DNA of 5,858 nucleotides, taken from an uncultured Acidobacteriota bacterium. Lineage in GTDB: Bacteria > Acidobacteriota > Vicinamibacteria > Vicinamibacterales > UBA8438. Within the stretch, counting starts at the first letter, position 1; each line of letters begins with the position of its first letter. The stretch lies in NCBI GenBank assembly GCA_913043805.1, contig CAJWMX010000205.1, positions 1 through 5,858 of the forward strand. The letters are read 5' to 3'. A program made the translations under genes and the position numbers. Shown piece after piece: positions 1 through 5,361 of the stretch. Under the pieces are notes generated by a model, which saw only the letters and a list, made by a program, of their open reading frames with translations, did not search any database and was not told where the DNA came from.

Positions 1-794
1 CGGTGGATGTCCAACCGCACTACTTCGGCGGGTTGATCAACAAGGTCGATCTCGTGATCGACCATCATCCCGAACGAGCCGGCTACAGCGCGGCCTTCAA
101 GGACATCCGCCCGGACTACGGCTCGACGTGCACGATCCTCACCGAGCACCTGCGCGCCGTCGACGTGAACATCTCCGAGCGGACCGCCACGGCCATGCTC
201 TACGCCATCAAGTCCGACACCCTGTTCCTCTCGCGCCAGACCCATGAACCGGATCTGGACGCGTTCAGGTTCCTGTATCCGCTGGCCAACGCGGCATTGG
301 TTCGGAAGATGGAGGGCGCCGAGACCACCATCGAGCGGCTTGGCTGCATCGCCGACGCGGTACGTCAGGGCGCGGCGGGCCAGACGCTCTACACCACGCA
401 CCTGGGCGAAGTCGCCCGGGAGGATCTGATCGCCTACGTCGCCGACTTCCTCTTGCAGGTCGAGGAGATCAAGTGGTCGATCGTCTCCGGCATCGTGCAC
501 GGGGACGTCGTGATCTCGGTGCGCAACCTGGGGACCACTCGCCACGCCGGTGAGTTCGTGAAACAGAACTTCGGCGATATCGGGAGCGCTGGCGGGCATC
601 GTGCAATGGCCAAGGCCGTTGCCCCGGTGACTCGCTTCACCGAGAAGTTCGGAACCACCGCGTCCGAACGGGTCGTCGAGATCCTCGACCGCCTCGGCCG
701 CGACTTTCTGGGAGCCCCCGCCTCGTCTGAGCGGGGTGCGAGCACGCCGGTTACGACCGGGACATCGCCGCCGACTCGATCCGCTCCCCGCTAG
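1..794 (+). CDS. DHH/DHHA1-family phosphoesterase, 3' part (5' end outside window)
   Basis: Probable Mn-dependent phosphodiesterase of the NrnA-like DHH superfamily, which hydrolyses short oligoribonucleotides, cyclic-dinucleotide products or pAp in the cytoplasm; the substrate here cannot be told. The reading frame is open from the first bases (codons from base 3), so the start and motif I lie upstream. Numbering residues from base 3, the visible part has a likely motif II Asp (D2, VDVQP), the signature DHH triad at 20-22 (VIDHHPE), a GST turn at 40-42 and a motif IV Asp at D72 (AIKSDT). A DHHA1 substrate-binding loop follows at about 194-205 (GSAGGHRAMAKA, GGH at 197-199). The canonical loop is closer to GGGHxxAAG, so this may be a side branch rather than classical NrnA. 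The last 25 or so residues are a Ser/Thr/Pro-rich tail, and the final 44 bp overlap the end of the opposing patatin-like gene. The family call is firm; the exact activity is not. Confidence 0.9.
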   Translation, partial: VDVQPHYFGGLINKVDLVIDHHPERAGYSAAFKDIRPDYGSTCTILTEHLRAVDVNISERTATAMLYAIKSDTLFLSRQTHEPDLDAFRFLYPLANAALVRKMEGAETTIERLGCIADAVRQGAAGQTLYTTHLGEVAREDLIAYVADFLLQVEEIKWSIVSGIVHGDVVISVRNLGTTRHAGEFVKQNFGDIGSAGGHRAMAKAVAPVTRFTEKFGTTASERVVEILDRLGRDFLGAPASSERGASTPVTTGTSPPTRSAPR

Positions 795-2187
795 CGCCGA
801 CGACCGGCCCGACGAACTGCCGGTGTCCGTCGTCGAACCCGCGCTCCTGCAGTTCGGCCAGCGTATGTGTCCGGTCGGATCGCGGGTCGTAGCAGCCGCG
901 GAAGTCGAACGGGCCTACGGGGTTGTTAACGGGGCGAATCTCGAACGTCGCCTTGAAGCACGAGGCCCGGGCGCGCAGCGCGTCACGCTCGGCCGTCGCC
1001 TCGAGCGTGGCCAGCGTCTCTCCCAGCCGTCCGCGCCCGTCGCGACGGCTCGGCGCCAGCTGCCGTGAACCGGCTGGCGGCGCCAGCGCGGACACGAAGA
1101 TCACCTGTTCGGCTCCGGCCCGGGCCACCTCATCGAGCACCCGCCCGATGCTCTCCGGCCGGTCGCAGAGTCGATGCGTCTCGCCCCGCCACACGGTCCG
1201 TGATCCGAAGCGCACCGGCCACGGCTCGGTCAGCGCCGGCAAGCTGAGCGCGGCCGCGAACGCATCGAAGCCATGCCGCTGCGCCTCGCCCGCCAGGTCA
1301 ATCCGCTCCAGTGCCCGGTCTTCCGACTCCCCACCCGGCGGGTCGCTCTGCTTGAGCAGCGCGAACACCAGGTCCCGTCGCGCATCGAGATCATGGGTGA
1401 CCACGAGCAGCTCGCGGAAGCCCGGTTGGCCGAGATTCTCCTTCAGCAAGTCGGTGAACCGCTGGCCGAGATCGGCCGGCCCGGGCCGGGCGATGGAGGC
1501 CGCTCCGCGCATCAGCTGCCACAACCCGTCGGCCAGCCACCCGCGCGCCGCCAGCACGTCGACCGGCGTACCGACCAGCGACCACCAGAACCCGCTCCGC
1601 GTGCGGCGCCGCCGCCCTCCTCGCATCCACACCCGCACGGCCGCGGTGGCGAGCACCCCCAGCAGCCCGACGAGCCCGAACACGACGATACGGGGGAGCC
1701 AGGTCGGCAGGATGGCCGGCGCGAAGACCCACTCGACAAGCTGTCCGAATCCCGTGGTCAGCCAGACATCCCCGCCGACTCCGAGGATGCGCAACAGATA
1801 TGCCACTGGATAGACGGCGGCTGCCGCCACGACCCCCACCATCGGCAAGACGACGGCCGCCAGGGTCACCGCCAGCACCCAGGCCGCCATCCGGAGCGCG
1901 ACGCGCCATCGATACAACCGTTCGGTCCCGGAGCCGTCCCAGAGCCCCCCGGACGCCCAGAGACGTTCGGCGCCGTCGACCGCGGCGAAGGCCGCGCCGA
2001 CCACGCCGATACCGCGCCCCGCCACGAGATCGACCTTGACGCCCGCCTCGTGCAACGCGCGCACGACGCCGGCATGATAGGCACCGGCCGTTCCGGTCCC
2101 GGTCAGGACGAGCGCCGTACGACGATGCGGGGAATAGCCGGTGTCGGCAGGTGGGGTCGACGCGGGGGGCGTCGATTCGGCGGTCAC
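751..2187 (-). CDS. Patatin-like protein with a transmembrane insert and no nucleophile serine
   Basis: A 478-residue protein with a patatin fold. The oxyanion-loop motif is at 29-35 (TGTGTAG) and the helix AYHAGVVRALHEAGV follows. The nucleophile elbow at 57-61 reads GRGIG where active patatins have GxSxG, so the catalytic Ser is Gly59. The later patatin strand LLVVTHDLDARRDLVF is at about 260-275. The usual DG[GA] dyad motif appears as CDRP at 341-344, keeping the Asp (D342). Between the elbow and the later strands is a strongly hydrophobic stretch at about 101-135 (probably one long helix or a hairpin) and another at about 166-187, followed by the basic GGRRRRTR. The protein is therefore probably membrane-anchored and catalytically dead, or uses other chemistry. 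The start is GTG; the 7-nt gap after greA's stop and the absence of a good alternative before the oxyanion motif support it. A GGCGAG about 10 nt upstream is a modest ribosome binding site. Likely cotranscribed with greA. Fold confident, function unknown. Confidence 0.85.
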   Translation of the reverse strand: MTAESTPPASTPPADTGYSPHRRTALVLTGTGTAGAYHAGVVRALHEAGVKVDLVAGRGIGVVGAAFAAVDGAERLWASGGLWDGSGTERLYRWRVALRMAAWVLAVTLAAVVLPMVGVVAAAAVYPVAYLLRILGVGGDVWLTTGFGQLVEWVFAPAILPTWLPRIVVFGLVGLLGVLATAAVRVWMRGGRRRRTRSGFWWSLVGTPVDVLAARGWLADGLWQLMRGAASIARPGPADLGQRFTDLLKENLGQPGFRELLVVTHDLDARRDLVFALLKQSDPPGGESEDRALERIDLAGEAQRHGFDAFAAALSLPALTEPWPVRFGSRTVWRGETHRLCDRPESIGRVLDEVARAGAEQVIFVSALAPPAGSRQLAPSRRDGRGRLGETLATLEATAERDALRARASCFKATFEIRPVNNPVGPFDFRGCYDPRSDRTHTLAELQERGFDDGHRQFVGPVVGASGERIESAAMSRS

Positions 2188-2194
2188 CAGGTGG

Positions 2195-2659
2195 TCACTC
2201 GCCGTGGATGGTCACGAGCCTGACGAGCTCGAACTCGCGGGTGCCGTTCGGCGTCGGCACCTCGACTTCGTCGCCCTCTTCCTTGCCCATCAGGGCGCGA
2301 CCGATCGGAGACGCGGTCGAGATCCACCCCTTTTCAGGGTCGGCATCCTCTGGCATCACGAGCTGGTAGACGACCTCCGAGCCACCAGCCTCCTCCAGAT
2401 GCACGGTCGAACCAAAGGCGGCCCGGTCGTCCGGAATCCGGTCGAGGTTCATCAACGACAACTCAGCCACGCGCTTGTGCAGCATGGCGAGCCGCGCCTG
2501 CACAAACGACTGACGCTCCTTCGCCGCCTGATACTCGGCGTTCTCTCGGAGATCGCCAAGCTCGCGCGCTCGCTTGATCTCTTTGGGGAGCTCGCTGTTG
2601 AGCTCCCGCTTCAACTCGCCGATCTCGGCCTCGAACCGCTTGATCAGTTCCGCCTTCAT
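2195..2659 (-). CDS. greA: Transcription elongation factor GreA
   Basis: GreA enters the secondary channel of RNA polymerase and stimulates cleavage of backtracked RNA, rescuing stalled complexes. The 154-residue product is close to the usual 155-160. It has the N-terminal antiparallel coiled coil with the acidic tip at about 35-43 (GDLRENAEY; D36 and E39 are the catalytic acidic pair, matching D41/E44 of E. coli). The C-terminal FKBP-like domain contains SPIGRALMGKEEGDEVEVPT and ends NGTREFELVRLVTIHGE. I chose the ATG at 2659-2657 (MKAELIKRF) because it fits the family length and start. An ATG five codons upstream (MIGSP) is possible, and an even longer open frame would run through the predicted promoter. 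GGAT about 5 nt upstream is a weak ribosome binding site. It is the first gene of a minus-strand pair with the patatin-like gene. Confidence 0.96.
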   Translation of the reverse strand: MKAELIKRFEAEIGELKRELNSELPKEIKRARELGDLRENAEYQAAKERQSFVQARLAMLHKRVAELSLMNLDRIPDDRAAFGSTVHLEEAGGSEVVYQLVMPEDADPEKGWISTASPIGRALMGKEEGDEVEVPTPNGTREFELVRLVTIHGE

Positions 2660-2771
2660 GGGTGATCCAATCATGGCCCCACGCACGGTGGACCAAACCG
2701 TTACCATAGCACACTGTCAGGCTGCGGCTGGCGTCGCACCACGGCGCCGCCGCCCCCCTCGAGACCAAGCC
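2660..2771. other. Divergent intergenic spacer between greA and the TrmH-family gene
   Basis: This 112-bp spacer lies between two divergent starts. It contains the only conspicuous AT-richer patch nearby (about 2690-2716), where the putative greA promoter lies. I see no convincing -35/-10 pair for the plus-strand operon. The part nearest the TrmH start is a C/G-rich run (about 2740-2760) with no clear operator or riboswitch. Confidence 0.6.
2703..2711 (-). promoter_or_regulatory. Putative extended -10 promoter element for greA
   Basis: On the minus strand this reads TGCTATGGT, an extended -10 (TGn followed by a TATAAT-like hexamer) inside GTGTGCTATGGTAACGG. The expected transcription start would be near 2695, giving a greA leader of about 35 nt. 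No good -35 hexamer is found 16-18 nt upstream, as can happen with extended -10 promoters. The call rests on sequence inspection alone. Confidence 0.4.
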
Positions 2772-3575
2772 GTGGAGCGCATCACCAGCCGTCGCAACGC
2801 CATCGTCAGCCGCTGTCGCGACGCGGCTCGCGCCGCCACGCCAGAGAGCCCGATCCTGCTCGAAGGCAGGCGCCTGGTCGACGAGGCCCTGGCGGCCGAC
2901 CTGCCATTGGAAGTGGCGCTTGTCACGGCCGACACGGCCGAGACGGAGGAGCAGGCCGCTCGACTTCAACGGCTCGACCGGGTCACGCGGCTGATCCAGG
3001 TATCTGCTCCCGTCATGGCCGCCGCGAGCCCGGCGGCGAGCCCGAGCGGACTCCTCGCGCTGGCCCCGCGGCCGGACCTCACTCTCGAGACCGTCCTGGC
3101 CGGCACGGTGCCGCTGGTGGTCGCCCTCGTCGGGGTCCAGGACCCCGGCAACACGGGAGCGGTGATCCGCACGGTCGAAGCAGGTGGCGCCACCGGAGTG
3201 GTGACGGTGGGCGGCGCCGATCCGCTCGGATGGAAAGCGTTACGCGGCGCCATGGGCAGCACGCTGCGGGTGCCGGTGACACGCGCCTCCGATGTCGCGA
3301 CGCTGGCGGCGGCCGCCCGCTCCCGAGGGCTCCGCACACTGGCGGCGGTGCCGCGAGGGGCGACGCCGATCACTGAAGCGGACCTCACGCATCCCAGCCT
3401 GCTCTACTTTGGTGGCGAGGGCGGATTCGACCTCGATGGTCTCGGCGGTGTAGAGGAACGGATCTCGATCCCGATGCGCCCGCCGGTCGACTCGCTCAAC
3501 CTGGCGGTCGCGTCGGCGCTCGTCGTGTACGAGGCGGCCCGGCAACGCGACCGCAGACTGGTGGACACCGCATGA
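2772..3575 (+). CDS. TrmH/SpoU-family RNA 2'-O-ribose methyltransferase
   Basis: A SAM-dependent, trefoil-knot methyltransferase that methylates a ribose 2'-OH on rRNA or tRNA; the target nucleotide cannot be read from sequence. The product is 267 residues. An N-terminal substrate-binding part begins MERITSRRNAIV and contains LLEGRRLVDEAL. The SpoU catalytic domain carries all three motifs: motif 1 at about 122-134 (VQDPGNTGAVIRT, N127 and R133), motif 2 at about 213-218 (FGGEGG) and motif 3 at about 233-257 (ISIPMRPPVDSLNLAVA, ending YEAARQR). I chose the GTG at 2772 because the protein then starts as relatives do. The open frame continues upstream, but only through Arg/Pro-rich sequence overlapping the greA promoter. 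The ribosome binding site is weak (GAG about 8 nt upstream). Its stop overlaps the rarA start as ATGA, so the two are probably translationally coupled. RlmB- or TsnR-like assignment is open. Confidence 0.92.
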   Translation: MERITSRRNAIVSRCRDAARAATPESPILLEGRRLVDEALAADLPLEVALVTADTAETEEQAARLQRLDRVTRLIQVSAPVMAAASPAASPSGLLALAPRPDLTLETVLAGTVPLVVALVGVQDPGNTGAVIRTVEAGGATGVVTVGGADPLGWKALRGAMGSTLRVPVTRASDVATLAAAARSRGLRTLAAVPRGATPITEADLTHPSLLYFGGEGGFDLDGLGGVEERISIPMRPPVDSLNLAVASALVVYEAARQRDRRLVDTA

Positions 3576-4966
3576 GCGGCTCACTCTTCGACGACCCGGC
3601 CGTGACCCCGCCGCCCACCGATGGCCCGCTCGCCGACCGGATGCGTCCACGACACTTTGACGAACTGGTCGGCCAGAAACAGCTGCTGGGGCCCGACCGC
3701 CCCCTGCGGCAAGCCATCGAGCGGGACACGCTGCAATCGATCATCTTGTGGGGACCGCCGGGGAGCGGCAAGACGACACTGGCCCGGTTGATCGCGGCGA
3801 CGACCGCGTCGAGGTTCGTGGCGTTCAGTGCCGTCCTCTCCGGGATCAAGGAGATCCGCGCGGTGATGGCCGAAGCCGAACACGCGCGGCGCCTCGGGTC
3901 GCGGCGCACCATCCTGTTTGTCGATGAGATTCATCGCTTCAACAAGGCGCAGCAGGACGCATTCCTGCCCCGCGTCGAAGCCGGCGACATCGTGCTGGTC
4001 GGAGCCACGACCGAGAACCCGTCGTTCGAAGTCAACGCCGCGCTGCTGTCCCGCTCGCAGGTCTATGTCCTCGAACCGCTGCATGGCGAGGCGGTGGTGA
4101 CGCTGCTGGAGCGCGCCCTGGCCGACGAAGAGCGCGGCCTCGGCAAGGCGCCGCTCCGGGTGGATGCGGAGGCGCTCACGGCGATCGCCACCCACGCCAA
4201 CGGAGATGCCCGCGTCGCGCTCAACCTGCTCGAGCTCGGCGCGGCGGCGGCCGCAGCCCAGCACCCCACCGCCGACCACGAGGCGCACCTGAGCCTGGAG
4301 CTCCTGTCCGAGGTGGCGCAGCGACGCGCACTGCTCTACGACAAGACCGGCGAGGAGCACTACAACCTGATCTCGGCCCTGCACAAGTCGCTCAGGAACA
4401 GCGACCCGGACGCGGCCGTCTACTGGCTCGCCCGGATGGTGGAGGCGGGTGAAGATCCGTTGTATATCGCGCGGCGGCTCGTCAGGTTCGCCTCGGAGGA
4501 CGTTGGCAATGCCGACCCGCAGGCGCTGACCGTGGCCGTCGCGGCGAAAGAGGCGGTACACTTCGTCGGCATGCCGGAGGGCAACACGGCGCTCGCGCAA
4601 GCGGCCATCTATCTGGCTTCGGCGCCAAAGAGCAACGCCATCTACGCCGCGTACAATCGTGCCGCGGCCGACGCGCATCGCGAGGCCGCCGACCCGGTCC
4701 CGCTGCACCTGCGCAACGCCCCGACCCGGTTGATGAAACAGCTGGATTACGGAAAGGGCTATCGATACGCCCACGACGAGCCGGATGCGGTGGCGCCGAT
4801 GGACTGTCTGCCGCCCTCGCTCGCCGGTACCCGCTACTACGCGCCGACGACCCGGGGCTTCGAGAAGGAGTTGGGACGCCGACTCGATGCGTGGCGCGAC
4901 CTCAAGGCAAAGCGACGGGCCGCCGAGCGGCCAGGGACGACGGACCCGTCAGCGACGGACACCTAG
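3572..4966 (+). CDS. rarA: Replication-associated recombination protein RarA (MgsA), AAA+ ATPase
   Basis: RarA is a tetrameric AAA+ ATPase related to clamp-loader subunits and eukaryotic WRNIP1/Mgs1, acting at stalled or gapped replication forks. The 464-residue product carries Walker A at 61-69 (GPPGSGKTT), Walker B at 114-121 (ILFVDEIH, D118/E119), sensor 1 around N149 (GATTENPSF), an arginine finger at R161 (LLSRS) and sensor 2 around R214 (NGDARVALN). The C-terminal oligomerisation domain starts near KTGEEHYNLISALHKSLRNS and contains FASEDVGNADP. It is slightly longer than typical because of a charged C-terminal tail rich in Arg, Ala and Thr. The N terminus MSGSLFDD precedes the family-typical LADRMRPRHFDELVGQ. 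The ATG overlaps the TrmH-family stop, and a GGTGG lies 7 nt upstream. All catalytic elements are present, so it should be active. Confidence 0.97.
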   Translation: MSGSLFDDPAVTPPPTDGPLADRMRPRHFDELVGQKQLLGPDRPLRQAIERDTLQSIILWGPPGSGKTTLARLIAATTASRFVAFSAVLSGIKEIRAVMAEAEHARRLGSRRTILFVDEIHRFNKAQQDAFLPRVEAGDIVLVGATTENPSFEVNAALLSRSQVYVLEPLHGEAVVTLLERALADEERGLGKAPLRVDAEALTAIATHANGDARVALNLLELGAAAAAAQHPTADHEAHLSLELLSEVAQRRALLYDKTGEEHYNLISALHKSLRNSDPDAAVYWLARMVEAGEDPLYIARRLVRFASEDVGNADPQALTVAVAAKEAVHFVGMPEGNTALAQAAIYLASAPKSNAIYAAYNRAAADAHREAADPVPLHLRNAPTRLMKQLDYGKGYRYAHDEPDAVAPMDCLPPSLAGTRYYAPTTRGFEKELGRRLDAWRDLKAKRRAAERPGTTDPSATDT

Positions 4967-4969
4967 GGC

Positions 4970-5140
4970 ATGCCAGGGACCCTGTACTACGTCGGACGCG
5001 GGCTCCAGCTGCTGGGGATGGCGGCGCTGCTCGAGTCGATCCTGATCGCCGGTCCGATGGGCCCCAGCCCGCGGATCTTCGGGTTCGGCGTGGCCGTCTT
5101 CATCGTGGGCCACCTCATCGTCAAGCGCACCGGCGGCTGA
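4970..5140 (+). CDS. Small two-helix membrane protein downstream of rarA
   Basis: A 56-codon frame starting ATG at 4970, three bases after the rarA stop, ending TGA at 5138-5140. The protein begins MPGTLYYVGRG. It has a hydrophobic helix at about 11-30 (LQLLGMAALLESILIAG), a Gly/Pro-rich turn (GPMGPSPR) and a second hydrophobic helix at about 36-51 (IFGFGVAVFIVGHLIV), and ends KRTGG. The short loop and terminal Lys/Arg suggest a helical hairpin with both ends in the cytoplasm (inferred). The spacing argues for cotranscription and translational coupling with rarA. A GGAC about 11 nt upstream and a GGG directly before the ATG are poor ribosome binding sites, consistent with coupling. I recognise no named family. 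The clean two-helix pattern makes a chance frame unlikely, though it is short. Confidence 0.7.
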   Translation: MPGTLYYVGRGLQLLGMAALLESILIAGPMGPSPRIFGFGVAVFIVGHLIVKRTGG

Positions 5141-5146
5141 GACGAC

Positions 5147-5165
5147 AGCCCAGACCTTGGGCTTT
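5147..5165 (+). terminator. Possible rho-independent terminator of the TrmH-rarA operon
   Basis: Inverted repeat AGCCCA (5147-5152) and TGGGCT (5158-5163) with a 5-nt loop (GACCT), followed by TTTGGG. It begins 6 nt after the small membrane protein's stop. The stem is only 6 bp and the T tract 3 nt, so it is a weak terminator candidate. Its position at an operon end, just ahead of a new ribosome binding site, is in its favour. Confidence 0.4.
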
Positions 5166-5170
5166 GGGAG
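5166..5170 (+). promoter_or_regulatory. Strong ribosome binding site retained in front of the ADOP remnant
   Basis: GGGAG is followed by a 6-nt spacer (AAAGTC) and ATG at 5177. It is one of the two best Shine-Dalgarno sequences in the window. It supports ATG 5177 as the original start of the deleted permease gene and means a short fused product could still be translated. Confidence 0.6.
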
Positions 5171-5176
5171 AAAGTC

Positions 5177-5297
5177 ATGCGTTCCGCCCTCTGGCAGGAC
5201 GTTCGATTCGGCTGCCGGCGACTGCGACGACAACCGACCTTCGCCAGCGCGTCGGGCCAGCCTGGTCAACCCAACCGACGCGCTCCGCGCCGACTAG
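5177..5297 (+). pseudogene. ADOP (FtsX/MacB-like) permease gene remnant with almost all of its interior deleted
   Basis: From ATG 5177 the frame reads MRSALWQDVRFG, then CRRLRRQPTFA. This is the cytosolic N terminus typical of ADOP-type ABC permeases, which normally continues directly into the first membrane helix (LTLALGIGAN-like). Here that helix is absent. From 5244, in a different frame, the sequence reads PARRASLVNPTDALRAD and stops at TAG 5295-5297, which is the classic C terminus of the same family (ARRASxxNPxxALR). Intact members are about 800 residues, so some 2.3 kb appears to have been lost. The two readable parts share GCC around 5243-5245 at the join. Read from the old start, translation would continue out of frame to TGA at 5327-5329, giving a 50-residue product with no membrane helix. 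The remnant is surely not a transporter. Identification rests on recognising both family termini, not on a search. Confidence 0.75.
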
Positions 5298-5311
5298 CTC
5301 AGGCCGAGCGG

Positions 5312-5338
5312 CCGAAGCCTGCAGCCTGAAGCCGCGGG
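5312..5338. repeat. Short imperfect heptad repeat (CCTGAAG type)
   Basis: Three adjacent heptads, CCTGCAG (5318-5324), CCTGAAG (5325-5331) and CCGCGGG (5332-5338), the last degenerate, are preceded by a related hexamer CCGAAG (5312-5317). The tract lies just after the permease remnant's stop and before the convergent VOC gene. It is too short to exclude chance. Confidence 0.35.
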
Positions 5339-5360
5339 CCGACCGACCCCCGGGGCCCGC
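5334..5360. terminator. GC-rich inverted repeat between convergent genes
   Basis: GCGGGCC (5334-5340) and its perfect complement GGCCCGC (5354-5360) flank a 13-nt loop containing CCCCCGG. It sits 1 nt beyond the VOC gene's stop codon, between convergent transcription units, so it could help end transcription from either side. No T tract follows on either strand, so it is not a standard intrinsic terminator. Confidence 0.25.
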
Positions 5361-5361
5361 C

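Noticed and set aside
923..2223. Long plus-strand open frames (about 296 and 316 codons) opposite the patatin-like gene
   Set aside because: Their translations are Arg/Pro/Ser-rich with no domain motif. They are antisense shadows caused by GC-rich codon bias, while the minus strand encodes a recognisable fold.
2660..2707. Longer GreA N terminus from 2707
   Set aside because: It would begin at the predicted -10 element and exceed the family length. The ATG at 2659 fits better.
2574..2771. Upstream extension of the TrmH-family frame
   Set aside because: It runs through greA's 5' coding region and its promoter and encodes Arg/Pro-rich sequence. The GTG at 2772 gives the normal family N terminus.
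3581..4774. 397-codon minus-strand open frame opposite rarA
   Set aside because: Low-complexity Arg/Gly/Val-rich product with no motif, and the plus strand encodes complete RarA motifs. A shadow frame.
5177..5340. Insertion-sequence scar as explanation for the remnant region
   Set aside because: No terminal inverted repeats, target duplication or transposase residues were seen. The two permease termini explain nearly all of the sequence to 5297.
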